This document shows positions 45,186-57,794 of a stretch of DNA of 64,000 nt, one piece after another. The notes beneath the pieces were generated by a model that was not told where the DNA came from, searched no databases, and saw only the letters and a program-made list of their open reading frames with translations. The stretch covers positions 1-64,000 of the forward strand of contig JAYWVB010000012.1 of assembly GCA_039881045.1 (NCBI GenBank), read 5' to 3'. Source of the stretch: Chaetomium olivaceum. Taxonomy: Eukaryota; Ascomycota; Sordariomycetes; Sordariales; Chaetomiaceae. The position numbers were made by a program, and so were the translations under genes. Each line of letters opens with the position of its first letter. The first letter of the stretch is position 1.

Positions 45186-46440
45186 TCAGTCATCCCACTC
45201 CTCATCGAGCTGGTCGATCAGACGGTTCTCGTCGTCACGGTTACGGTGTCTCCCATTAGGAGAGCCCGATAGCGAGTGGTACCCTCGCCGTTTCGGGATG
45301 AGCCGGGCGCACGACGACGTTAGGATAACCAAGAGGTCCTAAGGAGAACAGGTCAGTGCGAGCGGTATTCATGCGCCTTGAATCTTGGGCCTACCTGAAT
45401 GAAGCTCCAGATTCCGGCCCACAAGCTGTAGTTGGGCAGTTGTCTCCAGCCTCGCGCATGTGCCACGGTGCGCTGGTAGAAGATACCACCCACGACGTAC
45501 ACCAGGACGGTAATAAAGAAAATGATGGCGAAGACGCTCCCTGGCCCGACGCTGCCCGGTTTGTGGGGCTCAGCACCGGCGCAAGCGTGTTGCGACCGGA
45601 CCTCGAAAAAGTACGCGCACTCGTCCGGGTCGGTGCCGACAAAGGAGAATGCCGTGGGTGTGTCCGGGTCGTGGTCGCAGAGAAAGGAGATGGTCGCGGA
45701 CTTGCGACGTTTGCTATCCTTCACCTTTTCTTTCTCCTTGTCCTTGTCTTCGTCCTTATCCTCGTCCTTGTTTTTGTCCTCGTCCTTCTTGTCGTCCTCG
45801 CCGCCCTCATCATCATCGTCCTCGGGCTTTTTGGGATCGAGATCTTCGTCTTCATCGTCATCAAACTCGTAGTGTTTGTATCTTGCGCCTTCGTGGACGC
45901 TAGCGCGCTTGTCTTTGTTCTTGTCGGAGGAACCGCATGGTGACCCGCCGGTGTATTGAAGAACGAGCTTGCGCCCTCGCGGGGTGAGGTCGCCTGATTG
46001 TTGCCTGTGACGCATAGTCAGCATTATGGGGCCCGTATGGACCGCATCATGAAAGTCTCTTACCCTAAGGAATAGACCTTTCCGTCGGCCTTGTAGTATG
46101 CGCTTATGTTTTTCCACAGCGACTCCTCCACCCCGACGACGTCCTCGGCCGTCTTGATCACAGGGTTGCAGATATTGAGTGTGAAGTTCGACCCGTAGTC
46201 CCAGCCTCTGGCTATGTAGTCTTCAGTGGGTATCCCTCTATGTGGCTTTTCCCCCTCGACGACAGCCACGGCGGCGTCCGGGCGTAGATCGAAGAAGGCA
46301 CCGCTGGTAGACGTCGCGACACATGGTGTGTGGACCGGTGTGGTTGCAGGTTCTGTTTTGGTAGCGTCTTCGGCGGAAGATACGCTGGCAAGGGCGGCGA
46401 GAGCGAGGAGAAGACCCCGCGACGGGGTTTGGGAAAGCAT
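45186..46440 (-). CDS. Mannose-6-phosphate-receptor-like sorting receptor
   Basis: Three exons, complement(45186..45338, 45395..46004, 46064..46440), encode 379 residues. A signal peptide (MLSQTPSRGLLLALAALASVSSA) is followed by a lumenal domain with paired Cys and N-glycosylation sequons (NFT, NIS). One transmembrane helix (SVFAIIFFITVLVYVVGGIF, ~282-302) and a cytosolic tail ending in ENRLIDQLDEEWDD complete the protein. The tail's acidic cluster is of the kind used in Golgi-endosome sorting. This is the layout of fungal MRH-domain receptors (Mrl1, Atg27 type), which carry cargo between Golgi and vacuole. An unusual Asp/Glu/Lys-rich insertion of about 57 residues (~172-228) interrupts the lumenal domain. 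Which of the two subfamilies it belongs to is not settled. Confidence 0.82.
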
Positions 46441-47335
46441 TATCGGCTGGCGGCGGGTCTTCAAACGGGATGGTCGTGTTGCGCGCTGTCGCGCTGAGCG
46501 CTGCGTGGAGGGATGCAGGGGCTTCTCATGCAAAAAGAACCCACGTTCGGGCTAGTAGAAGAGGCGAATGTCAATTCTGTAGCGTCCGGTTCGGTACTGA
46601 GTCGGATGCCGTTTGTTGAAGATGGATCTCGAAAACCCCTGACGCGGCTTCGACAACGGTGTTCATTCTGTCGGCTTACGCTATGTTGGTTTCATTGGTG
46701 CGGCATGCGGCTTGTGCTTGGCAGCTTGGCAGGCGGCGTGCACTTGCAGCCACAACTTTTCGTCCTTGCATGTTGCATGAAGGAAGAAACGGTTGGCAGT
46801 GTTGGGGCGAAGTTGGGAATCTCTCCAGCATCAATAACTAGAATAACCCAAGTATTTTCATTAGTGAATGCATCTGCCGTACAAAATTAGTACTAGAGGA
46901 GAAGGAAGCCATGCACAATTCATCGCCCGCCTGAGAATTCCTGCTTCACGAAGCTGCCCCGTCATTCGTTAGCAATTCCGGCAGCTGGAAACTGCTGGGT
47001 CAGGGCGCACGAGCAACATGGATGCCAAGATTGAATGAATGCCGCAGCGCGCGCGATCCGCTCATCCCTGTCGAGTCGCCAATTGCCCATCAGCCCATCC
47101 GGATCGCGGTTTGCCGACAAGGATGCATCTCGAGAAAACTGGGCTCTCTGGTAGTCGAGCAACCCACCTGATCCGGATCCCAAGCTCCCGGCTGAGTTAA
47201 TGCAGGGACATATTGTCATTGCCAAGCGCACGACGACTTCCTAGGTTCTTCTTTTTTCCCTCTCGCTCAGATAAAAGGGATCACACAACACCTCAACTGG
47301 CCACGGTGCCAACAAATTGCCCCTGAAGCGCAACC
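46441..47335. other. Divergent intergenic region, 0.9 kb
   Basis: Shared upstream region of the sorting receptor (-) and ERG24 (+). No element can be named with confidence. Confidence 0.55.
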
Positions 47336-48898
47336 ATGGCACCCAAAACGAAGCAGCAAGCTGCGTCCCAGCCTCACGGATACGAATTCTTCGGCCCGTG
47401 AGTACTCGTTGTCTCCGCAGATCCCATGCCAAACTAACAAGTCCAGTCCCGGTGCTGCAGTCATTAGCTTCGGGTTGCCCGTCTTGATCTACATCTTCGC
47501 CTTCGCCTGCAACGACATCTCAGGATGCCCCGCGCCGTCGCTCCTCCACCCGAAGTCGCTCGATTTTGACCTGTTGAAGAAAGAAGTCGGCTGGCCGGAA
47601 GATGGAGTCAAGGGTCTGGTCAGCTGGGAGGCTACCAAGTGGACACTGGCATACTACCTCTTCAGCGCGGTGCTGTACAGGATCCTGCCCGGGACGGAGA
47701 CGGAAGGGACCATACTGGCGAACGGCGGTAGACTGAAGTACAAGTTCAATGGTTAGTTGACATGACACCCCGTTGCTCGGAGGAGATCAGTAACTAACCT
47801 GCGCAGCATTTGCCTCGACCATGTTCACCTTGGCCCTCTGTGCCGCGGGCACTTTCGCCCAGGGCGCCGAGTTTCCTCTGTGGACATTCATCAGCGACAA
47901 CTACCTACAGATTCTATCCGTCAACATCCTCATCTCGTACGGCCTCGCTACTTTCGTCTACATCCGCAGCTTCGGCGTCAAGGACGGCAACCCCGAGTTC
48001 CGCGCCCTCGCAGTAGGCGGTGTGTCCGGCAACATGCTCTACGACTGGTTCATCGGCCGCGAGCTGAACCCCGCGCGTCACGCTCCCCCTTATCGGCGAG
48101 ATCGACCTCAAGGAATGGATGGAGATCCGCCCCGGTCTTACCGGCTGGATCCTGCTCAACTGCGCCTTCATCGCCAAGCAGTACCGCAGCTTCGGCTTCG
48201 TCACCGACAGCATCGTCTTCATCACCATCGTCCAAGCCCTCTACGTGCTCGACGGCCAGTTTATGGAACCCGCCATCCTGACCACCATCGACATCACCAC
48301 GGATGGCTTTGGGCTGATGCTCGCCTTTGGCGATCTCGTCTGGGTGCCCTTCATCTACACGCAACAAACCCGCTACCTGTCCGTGCACCCGCAGACCCTC
48401 GGCCCTCTCGGTCTCGCGGGTGTGGGCGCCCTCGTGCTCGCCGCCTTCTCCATCTTCCGCCTGTCCAACAGCCAAAAGAACGCGTTCCGCACCAACCCCA
48501 ACGACCCGGCCGTCGCCCACCTCAAGTACATCGAGACCAAGGCGGGAACCCGCCTGCTCGTGTCTGGCTGGTGGGGCGTCGCCCGCCACATCAACTACTT
48601 TGGTGACTGGCTGCAGGCCTGGCCGTACTGCCTGCCTACGGGCCTGGCGGGATATACCATTCTGTCCGCGGGAACTGTGGCTGAGGGTGCCGTTCGGATG
48701 TTGGATGGGCGTGAGGTGGTGCCTGGTGATGCGAGGGGTTGGGGCGCCATCTTTACCTACTTTTACATGGTCTACTTTGCGGTGCTGCTTATCCACCGTG
48801 ATCGTCGGGATGATGAGAAGTGCTCGCGGAAGTATGGCGAGGACTGGGAGAAGTACAAGAAGATTGTTCGGTGGAGGATCGTCCCGTATGTTTACTAG
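47336..48898 (+). CDS. erg24: Delta(14)-sterol reductase, frame broken once
   Basis: Exons 47336..47397, 47447..47751 and 47807..48898 encode about 485 residues once one base is discounted. The enzyme reduces the C14-15 double bond after lanosterol demethylation in ergosterol synthesis, in the ER membrane, and is the morpholine fungicide target. Multiple hydrophobic helices are present, as well as the sterol reductase signature SGWWGVARHINYFGDW and the C-terminal KYGEDWEKYKKIVRWRIVPYVY region. Both introns have AACTAAC branch sites. The frame breaks at the C4 run 48069-48072: RELNP then continues correctly only if one C is removed. An intact ERG24 is expected in a healthy fungus, so an assembly insertion is the likely cause. 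Confidence 0.93.
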
Positions 48899-49503
48899 AG
48901 GTCGAGAAAAAGAAAAGTAGTTGTGGGAGTGTTAGGATATCAGGGGCTGGAACAAGGAGGTCGGGTCTTTGGACTGGGTGCATCAAGGAGAGTTATAAGG
49001 GGAACCCTGGATTTGCCATGAAGTAATATTGTCTCTTGGGTATAATAGACGTAATCACTATTTGGACTTCAAACTTGATTTGAGACCACAAGCGTTCGAT
49101 GTGCTCCCTTTGTTTGGACAAAACCTCAAATTCCACCCTGGCTGAAGGAAGAGGTTCTCAATTTGATCAGAAACATTTCCATAATATACATTTCTTAGTT
49201 GAACACCCCGCTGAATATGATATGACAACAACTCAATATCAGCTGGATCCCAATTGACAAGAATGCCCAATATTTCTCCATTTCGCTGTTGTTGCAAAGA
49301 GGAAAAGGCGGTGAAACTCTCCACCCCAGATTTCGCCTCACGTGACTCGCTTGCCAGCTCGCGTCGTTGTGGGTCCCCATCGACGTGCTCATCACGGTTC
49401 TCAACATCAAACATCCAAAAAGTTCAACCTATCTCTCGACTCATCGACTCCACCTCCCAGCAACCCATAACCCCCAAAGAGTTGCTCTAAAACCATTGAT
49501 AAG
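48899..49503. other. Intergenic, 0.6 kb
   Basis: Contains the ERG24 3' flank and the SmD2 promoter. No repeat or RNA gene was recognised. Confidence 0.55.
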
Positions 49504-50309
49504 ATGTCAGACGTCAACATCCAGTGGGTTGCCATCATTTACACGGGCGCAACGATCAATTTTGCTGATGATACCCAATAGGGCACTCCTCCAGAAGCCT
49601 CGCAATGAGTGCACGTGAGTTATTGCTGCCGGCCCGGACGTGTTTGTCTCAGGGGAAATGCTAACTGTTCGTTTGATAGGGAATATGAGATCGCCCAGCT
49701 GGTATGTTGCAGGAGGCTGGCCTCTGGGAAGGGAGTCCGGAGGCTGTGAAAGGCTGGTGTGGCTAACGGTGCCTGTGCAGGAAAACTGGGAGATGAGCAA
49801 CGGACCTCTCTCGCTACTACAGACGGCTGTGCGGAGTCACTCGCAGGTGCTGATTAGCATCCGGTCGAATCGCAAGCTGTGAGTTTTGGTTCGATGTGCC
49901 TGGGAAAGTTCTGGATGGAATGCTGATGTTTCCACTGTCTAGGCTTGCGAGGGTCAAGGCTTTTGACCGCCACTGCAACATGTAAGGATTTGCTTTTCTC
50001 CCAGTTGCCTTGGGCTACTTGCTAACTCTTTAATAGGATTTTGGAGAATGTTGTAAGTACATGCAGTAGTTTGAATCCTGCTCTGAATTTCATGAGCAAC
50101 GAGACTTGGGAGAGGTGCTGATTTGCTACTAAACAGAAAGAGATGTGGACTGAAACCCCAGTGCACAATGGCAAGAAGGGGCGGCCGGTGAACAAGGATC
50201 GTTTCATCAGCAAGATGTGAGCATTCTATCCCCCATCTTATGATAATACCACGCTAACGGAAACAGGTTCTTGCGTGGTGACAGCGTGATCATTGTCCTA
50301 CTGAGTTAG
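49504..50309 (+). CDS. Small nuclear ribonucleoprotein SmD2
   Basis: Eight exons join in frame: 49504..49523, 49582..49614, 49680..49701, 49781..49878, 49943..49981, 50037..50052, 50137..50216 and 50267..50309, giving 116 residues. The Sm1 motif (PLSLLQTAVRSHSQVLIS; ARVKAFDRHCNM) and Sm2 motif (FLRGDSVIIVLLS) are intact, separated by the D2-specific loop with KKGRPVNKDRFISKM. SmD2 is part of the heptameric Sm ring on U1, U2, U4 and U5 snRNAs and so is essential for splicing. All seven introns have GT...AG borders, mostly GTAAGN or GTGAGN, and the exon phases agree with the protein alignment I remember. Several exons are only 16-39 nt. Confidence 0.95.
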
Positions 50310-51370
50310 GCGCTTCATGGATTTAGATGGGAGTAATCCGGGCTCGCCAGGGAGGAGTTGACTCTGGTACTGGTCCTTCAGGCAGGCACGCCAGACATCT
50401 AGCTCAATTTTGAGTTTGGAGCGGCGTTCACTTGGCATGTTTAACATAACGAGTTAAAAAAACTCAGGATGGCTAAACAAATAGGGTAGGCGTCCTTTAT
50501 CAGGTGTTTTCCATGTCCATGGCTTTAATAAAGCTGAATCTTTGTATTAGACTTTCAGTGCAGAAGAAGCTGGAGTAGCTGTTATTTCGGGTTCATTTGG
50601 CCACCACTAACACTCTCTTTCAACCGATGTGATTCCTACTTGGCAAATTCATGTTCAACTGTATTCTGGTCGACGCCGAGACCTGATCATGTCGATTCAC
50701 AGATATATAACTCGCCCAGACTTGTGCCCCTGAGCCCCCGGTCCGGCCCCGTACCGCCTCCGCCATTTGAACCACTTTCCCCACGCCGCCAGATAGCCCG
50801 GAAGCTTCCATGGTGATGCGATCTTTCGGTTTTATTTGATTCCCCCACTTGTGTTTCTGTGGCCGATTCCTGTTTGCATTCTATTCTCTTCACCCACCAA
50901 AAGCCTCTCCTCCCATATTCTCCTTGGTGTGGTGGGAGCATCACCAGTCTTTTCCTTTTTTTCAGCCACGCGCTGAAGAACAGCTTTACATTTGCAATAA
51001 AGAATACTAGTCTACTCACCAAGGCGCCTTCCTCTTTCTCTCAGCCCGCAAGCCCTTCGCGATACCGCGGGTCGAGTCGCGGCCCAGACCATCTCCCCGA
51101 CGTTAGTCGACTACACCCGACCCCCGCCGCGAACACGAAGGAGCTTAAGCTAATTGAAAACGAGTTGAAGACAAACCCTTTGTGATATTTCAGTGGCCGG
51201 ATAATCCCGAAGGTAAATCAAGTGTCCTCTATCCAGCAAGTTGGCCTAGTTGGCCGACTTTCCCCGTATTGGCACCGGCGTCCACTAGCAGTTAACTGAC
51301 GATTCATGTGCCCCTAGGCCAGCAGATTTTCTCGGGCCGGGCGTTTGACAACGCCCCTTACAATACCAAC
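50310..51370. other. Intergenic or 5' UTR, 1.06 kb
   Basis: The SmD2 3' flank comes first. Near 51190-51317 a possible 5' exon (ending CCCGAAG, donor GTAAATC, acceptor CCCCTAG at 51317) is phase-compatible with the next gene, but I find no ATG for it, so it may be UTR. Confidence 0.5.
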
Positions 51371-52775
51371 ATGAATGAAAGACAGCCCACTCATGGTCTT
51401 CCGCCGGCCGACTGGCAGCCGCCCTCGGCACATCCCCAGGGACAACTGGCCGGAGTGGCCGTTCAAGGTCCTCCTTACTTTAACCTTCGCCCTTACCCAC
51501 ACCCATACCATCCGCAGAGCCCCCACGTCGCTGGAGTAACTCGTGGGCTGCCGATTTGGCAGCAAAGCCAACAGACCGTACCATCCCAGGCCGACGTGAC
51601 GCGGCGGCTGGATGAGATCGAGGAGCGTTCCAAGGAGGGGAAGAAGCAACGGCTCCGGCTTGAGGCGAAGGTGGACGAGAACGCCCAGACTCTTGCCGTT
51701 ATATTGGACGAACTGAAAGGTAAGATACACTCCTCACCCCAAGCACTCATCCGACCTTCTAGGCTAACCAACCTACAACTCAGCCTTGAGGTCTCAGGCA
51801 GTCGCGGTCGCCCCCGCCAACCTTGTTCCTGCCGGTGTCAGTCTTGCGAATGCACCCATCGCGCTCACCGCACCGCACCGCGCAAACTTGGTCAGCCAGC
51901 AACACATTGCAAACCCACCCTCGGCCATAGGGGATAACATGGCGCTTCAACGGCAAATCAGCCCAGTCCAGAACGATGGGACAGAAGACCCCAACAGAAT
52001 TGCTGGCGAAATGGCAGCCCGAGTTTCAAAGCGGCGGGCTCAACCCAACCAAACTAGCAGCCAGGGCGAGTCGTCGAAACACGCGAAAACGGCGCATTCA
52101 AATCCCGCGGGCGCTAACCAGAGCAACTCGGGTTCAAACGCTTTGCTGGCGATGGAAGCCGACTCCAGGGCCGTGTTCCGACTTCGGCCACGGTCCAGAC
52201 AGCCCCAGCAACCCCAACAACAGCAGCAAACGCGGCAGCGGCAGCAGCAACGGCAGGATGAAGCCGAGGCTGCAGTCAGCGCCGAGCAGCAGTTGAATGC
52301 GCCCTCATCACCGGTCGTCGAATCCCCCGCCCCACCTCCCACCGACGACAAGAACAACGGCCACGACCTCCGTTGGGCGTGCCGCTCGTCCGACGGCCCC
52401 GGCGAAGTGGTCTCAACAAACTTCGTGTTTCTGGACGTCACGGGCCCACGCAAGAGCGTGTGGCTGATGTACCGGTACGAGAAGGCCGTCGAGGACCGCG
52501 ACCGCGTGCAGTGGCGGCCTGTTGCTATCCACAACGAGCGCGACTCGGTCTTTTCGAGCTGTGCGCGCACGTTTGATGCGGTCTGCCTGCTGGAGGCTGT
52601 GAGGGAGTGGAAGGGCCCTGCCGAGGACGTGATTGATATGGGCCGTTTTCGGGAGGCGCTGCCGGATGAGCAGCTCATTCTCCACACCGCTTTCTACACC
52701 CCGCTGCTGGAGAGGCTGAGGGAAGTGCTGAAGGAGGGTTGGAAGCCGCAGGTTGGCCAGCGAGAGGAGGAGTAG
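51371..52775 (+). CDS. Unknown coiled-coil protein
   Basis: Two exons, 51371..51719 and 51784..52775, give 446 residues from the ATG at 51371. The intron has GTAAGA and CAG borders. The N-terminus is Pro/His/Tyr-rich and disordered. Residues ~76-116 form a charged heptad coiled coil (RRLDEIEERSKEGKKQRLRLE). The middle is Asn/Gln/Ser-rich with a poly-Gln/Arg stretch and possible nuclear signals (KRRAQ). From ~residue 325 a compact domain follows (DLRWACRSSDGPGEVVSTNF, RKSVWLMYRYEKAVEDRD) up to the C-terminus. I do not recognise the family. The true start could lie further upstream, because the frame is open back to an acceptor-like CCCCTAG at 51317. Confidence 0.7.
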
Positions 52776-54764
52776 GAGTAGGGAGCGGGATTAGCCGTTA
52801 AGGGCCCCCATCCGTCTCCTGTGGGGGTCCCTTTGGATGGGGTCCCTGTGTACGGATTATTGTATGTATGGATTACATGTAAATACTACTACTGACTTAT
52901 CACCGAGATTGCGGATAATGGGAAGGACCTCAACGAGCTGTGTTGAGATGAATAAGCCGTGAGTCAAACTGATCATCTTGCAACTATAACCGTTGTTTGC
53001 CCGAGCGGCCCGTGTCTCCGTTCCCAAGGCCGAGGAGGTGGACCAGGAACAAACCAGGTGCTTGGGAAGAAGACTGATCCGTCCCTTCGATCGCTATGCG
53101 TGCTACGCTACCGGCCCTTCAAGATCCACGCATGCTGCGCTCTAAGGCGGTGGAACACTACCGGGTGAGACAGAAACTTGGAATACGACGATGCTTGAGG
53201 ATAGCCGCTTGTTACTCAATTGTTGCTCCAGCTCCAGCCGACCCCATAGCGGGCCTCGACGGCGGAGTACAGATGGAAAAGGGCCGATGTTGTGCACCGG
53301 CAAGGGTACTGGCGCGGCTCGAGTTTGTCTTGACGGCGTCACGGCAGATTTGGTCGGTTTTGCTGGGACCAGGAGCTTGCGATTTTTGCGGGGTGGGCCG
53401 CGGGGAAAGTTGGAGAGATCGGTTGGGAGAGTGTGGGGAAGCTGCGGGACTGGCTGTTTACCGTGTTTACGTACCATTCATTCTCTGGACTGACATCACC
53501 ACCAGGCGACAGCCATTGAGCTATTCCAAGTTCTCAAGCGATGCGCAGAAAAAAAATCCGACAACTACATACACGGTCGAGAACGCGTCACACTATTGTG
53601 GGTTCTCCAAACAGGAGAATCAAGGGGTTTTGTACGATTGTTATACCTTGGTTACTCAGGCTGACAGTGAACGGAAGAAGGTACGCCAACGCCGATCCCC
53701 ATATTGGATGTTTGCATTACTTTTGGTACTGGGCACTCACAGCTTCGGGAATGCCGGCACCAGCCCGCGTTTGTTCTATTTCATGCGGCGTCAATTAGCA
53801 AGGAGCGGAGACTGCCTCTATACCACGAAAGCAACATCATAACAGCCCGAGCTGTACTGTGAAAACGTAACTCGGCCGAAGCAATGGCCGACACGTACCT
53901 GTATTAGGCAGGTCTCTCTGGAATTGCACAAGTGGAAGCTGTGCTGACTGTCATTCCGTGACATTCGATGGCACCGTACCAGACAGGAACGACCGCAACC
54001 GGCGCCTTGCGAGTTCCCACCTGCGCGGCACGTGGTGGGAACGGATTTTGCAAACCAGTTGCAATCTCACGGGTGCTTCCGGTGGTGGATTGAACCTGTG
54101 GACCGCTGTGGTTCTCATAGTAACGGCGATCTTTCCCCGCGGTATTCAACGCCAAGAACGACAGGGTTCAGTCCGGCTGCAAAGACCTCCAACCCTTGCT
54201 TGTGCCCCGACCAGATCGGCCCGTTTCCAAACCACGGTTGACGGTTCGAGCACGGCCATCCGAACTCGTCAGGTCGAGAACTGGCAGTGCTGCCGTGATG
54301 CAACGCAGCCATTCTCCCCGCCTCTTGGAGTCTTGGGGATGCAAACATGCGGAGAAGACTACCTTACCAACCAAGATGGATCTGGCAGGACCCCACATTG
54401 TTCATACGCGAAGGCCCAGGGCTGGCAGCCGTGTTCGCCGTGCTGCCGGCAAGGGATCCGAGCGACTTGGCACGGTCCAACGGCTCCCTGCTGTCCTGCC
54501 TGCCATGTCACTGTCTGCCCTGCTGCTGGCCCTGCCGCTGCCCTGCCAGAGGGCCGATCTCTGGACGAGACCAATCTTGCAATGCGAGGAAATATTTATG
54601 TATATATGTATAAGGGCCTGTCACTGAATAGCCTGCGTCATGTCTCACCTCCAGGCTCTTTCCGGCGGTGATCTCTGCATCTCCCCATCAACTCTCGGGT
54701 TGCCCAACTGCTTTTTGTGCGAGCTGAACACGGTCAGATTTCACAATCAGTTACGCGGTTCAAC
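52776..54764. other. 2-kb region upstream of the beta-glucosidase gene
   Basis: Long overlapping frames on both strands (for example 248 codons at 53096-53842, plus) have no domain and look like GC-driven noise. The 3' kilobase is the likely promoter; the TATA element is listed separately. Confidence 0.55.
54601..54614 (+). promoter_or_regulatory. TATA box of the beta-glucosidase gene
   Basis: TATATATGTATAAG lies about 150 nt before the ATG at 54765, within an A/T patch in otherwise GC-rich DNA. Confidence 0.55.
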
Positions 54765-57700
54765 ATGAAGGCCGCTGCCGCGCTTACCTGCCTTGCCGGC
54801 GGCAGTCTTGCTGCTGCGAGCGCAATTCACCCGGCAAATAAGGTACGAAATCATGTTTCCCTTCTTCCTCTCCCCCTTTCCCACAGACAATTGTGTACGG
54901 CGAGCTTGCAGGGAGGTGCGGGTGCAATTACGCGTTGGCGTCTGATCCATTGCTTCGGATTGATCATCGTTGATCCCACCACGAGACACCCTTTTACGGC
55001 AGATTCTCCCCGCTGCACCACCACTTTACCCATATTGGCGGCGTCGTTGAACGTTGCAGCCCGCAGCCAACATGCAACTCAAATCTGCAGTCCAATGGGT
55101 GTTGGCACTGCCCGCGACGGCTTCACTCGCTAACGACGACCGCCAACAGATCCATAAGAGGGCTCTCCAGACGTCGGAACCCCATTACCCATCCCCATGG
55201 ATGAACCCGGACGCCGATGGCTGGGCGGAAGCCTATGCCCAGGCTAGGGACTTCGTCTCGCAATTGACCCTGCCAGAGAAGGTCAACCTGACCACCGGCG
55301 TTGGGTGAGTGCCGCGGCTGCCCTGCTGTTTTTGACTGTCTTGTTAACATGAGTACAGCTGGCAAGGAGAGCAGTGCGTCGGCCAGGTCGGTGCCATTCC
55401 TCGCCTCGGCCTTCGGAGCTTGTGCATGCACGATGCCCCCCTCGGTATCCGCGGGTCAGACTACAACTCGGCCTTCCCCGCCGGCCAGACTGTCGCTGCC
55501 ACGTGGGACAGAGGTCTGATGTACCGCCGTGGTTATGCCATGGGCAAAGAGGCCAAGGGCAAGGGCATTAACGTCCTGCTCGGGCCTGTCGCCGGCCCTC
55601 TCGGACGTATGCCCGCTGCCGGCCGGAACTGGGAAGGCTTCGCCCCGGATCCCGTTCTTACTGGTGTTGGCATGTCCGAGACCGTCAAGGGCACCCAGGA
55701 TGCTGGCGTTATTGCTTGTGCGAAGCATTTCATCGGCAACGAGCAAGGTCAGTTGAGACGGCTTGAACTCCTTTCGTTGCCCAAGCTGACAGCCATCTAG
55801 AGCACTTCAGACAGGTGGGAGAAGCCCAAGGCTACGGGCACAACATTAGTGAGACGCTGTCCTCAAACATTGACGACAAGACCATGCACGAGCTCTACCT
55901 TTGGCCCTTTGCCGATGCTGTTCGTGCCGGAGTCGGCTCCGTCATGTGCTCGTACCAGCAGGTCAACAACTCGTACGGTTGCCAGAACTCGAAGCTTATG
56001 AACGACCTGCTCAAGAACGAGCTCGGTTTCCAGGGCTTCGTCATGAGCGACTGGCAGGCACAGCACACGGGCGCAGCCAGCGCCGTGGCTGGTCTCGACA
56101 TGAGCATGCCGGGTGACACGTCGTTCAACACCGGTCTCAGCTTCTGGGGCACCAACCTGACCCTCGCCGTCCTGAACGGCACTGTCCCTGCCTACCGCGT
56201 CGATGACATGGCCATGCGTATCATGGCTTCCGTCTTCAAGGTCAGCAAGACCACCGACTTTGACCCCATCAACTTTTCCTTCTGGACCCTGGACACGTAC
56301 GGCCCTGTCCACTGGGTTGCCAAGCAGGGTTACCAAGAGATCAACTCCCACGTTGATGTCCGCGAGGACCACGGCAAGCTCATCCGGGAGATCGCCGCCA
56401 AGGGTACCGTGCTCTTGAAGAACACCGGCTCGCTGCCCTTGCAAAAGCCCAAGTTCGTCGCCGTTATTGGCGAGGATGCTGGTGGCAACCCCAACGGACC
56501 CAACGGCTGCAGTGACCGTGGCTGTGATGATGGTACCCTTGCCATGGGCTGGGGTTCTGGCACGGCCAACTTCCCCTACCTTATCACCCCCGATGCCGCG
56601 CTTCAGGCCCGCGCCATCGAGGACGGTTCCCGCTACGAGAGCATCCTGTCCAACTATGCGGACGAGAAGACGGTTGCCTTAGTGTCCCAGGCCAACGTGA
56701 CCGCAATCGTCTTTGTCAATGCCGACTCTGGTGAGGGCTACATCAGCGTGGATGGTAACGAGGGCGACCGCAAGAACTTGACTCTCTGGAAGAACGGCGA
56801 CGACCTGGTCAAGCGCGTGTCCGGTGCGTGCTCCAACACCATCGTCGTCATCCACTCGACCGGCCCCGTCCTTCTGACCGAGTGGTACGAGAGCCCCAAC
56901 ATCACCGCTATCCTCTGGGCCGGTCTCCCGGGCCAGGAGTCGGGCAACTCGATCACCGATGTCCTCTACGGCGACGTCAACCCCGCCGCCCGCTCTCCCT
57001 TCACCTGGGGCAAGACGCGCGAGTCCTACGGAGCCGACGTTCTCTACGAGCCCAATAACGGCAACGGTGCGCCCCAGCAGGACTTCAGCGAGGGCGTCTT
57101 CATCGACTACCGCTACTTCGACAAGCAAAACTCCTCGGTCATCTACGAGTTCGGCCACGGCCTCAGCTACACCACCTTCGAGTACAGCAACATCCGCGTC
57201 GAGAAGTCCAACGCCGGCGAGTACAAGCCCACCACGGGCACCACCGCCCCGGCCCCGACCTTCGGCAACTTCTCCACCGACCTCAAGGACTACCTCTTCC
57301 CCAAGGAAGACTTCTCCTACGTCTACCAATACATCTACCCCTACGTCAACACCACCGACGCCAAGGAGGCCTCCGCCGATCCCCACTACGGCCAGACCGC
57401 CGAGGAATTCCTCCCGCCGCACGCCATCGACGATGACGCCCAACCCCTGCTCCGTTCCTCCGGCGGCAACTCTCCGGGCGGCAACCGGCAGCTGTACGAC
57501 GTGATGTACACCATCACAGCCGACATCACCAACACGGGCTCGATCGTCGGCGAGGAGGTGCCCCAGCTGTATGTCTCGCTCGGCGGGCCCGAGGACCCCA
57601 AGGTCCAGCTGCGTGATTTTGACCGCATGCGCATCGACCCCGGTGAGACCAAGCAGTTTACGGGCAGGTTGACCCGCAGGGATTTGAGCAACTGGGACAT

Positions 57701-57794
57701 TGAGGTGCAGGATTGGGTGGTGAGTGAGCATGCGAAGACGGCATTTGTGGGGAGGAGTAGCCGGAAGTTGGATCTCAAGGTTGCCCTGCCTTGA
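54765..57794 (+). CDS. Secreted GH3 beta-glucosidase
   Basis: Four exons, 54765..54842, 55150..55304, 55359..55747 and 55801..57794, encode 871 residues. Exon 1 holds the signal peptide (MKAAAALTCLAGGSLAAASA). The first intron is long for this genome (307 nt) and has a CTAAC branch 19 nt before its CAG. The GH3 N-terminal barrel contains the nucleophile motif VMSDWQAQH with Asp near residue 291, and KHFIGNEQEHFR. The second GH3 domain (VAVIGEDAGGNPNGPNGC; TWGKTRESYGADVLY) and a C-terminal fibronectin-III-like domain (NTGSIVGEEVPQLYVSLGGP) follow. Length and sequence match the M. thermophila BGL3A type. It hydrolyses cellobiose to glucose and relieves cellulase product inhibition. Confidence 0.97.

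Noticed and set aside
53096..53842. 248-codon plus frame upstream of the beta-glucosidase
   Set aside because: No domain or splice logic, and several frames overlap here; probably promoter DNA.
56679..57731. 350-codon minus-strand frame
   Set aside because: It lies fully antisense to the beta-glucosidase exon 4 and its Gly/Val/Asp composition is the mirror of GC-rich codon usage.
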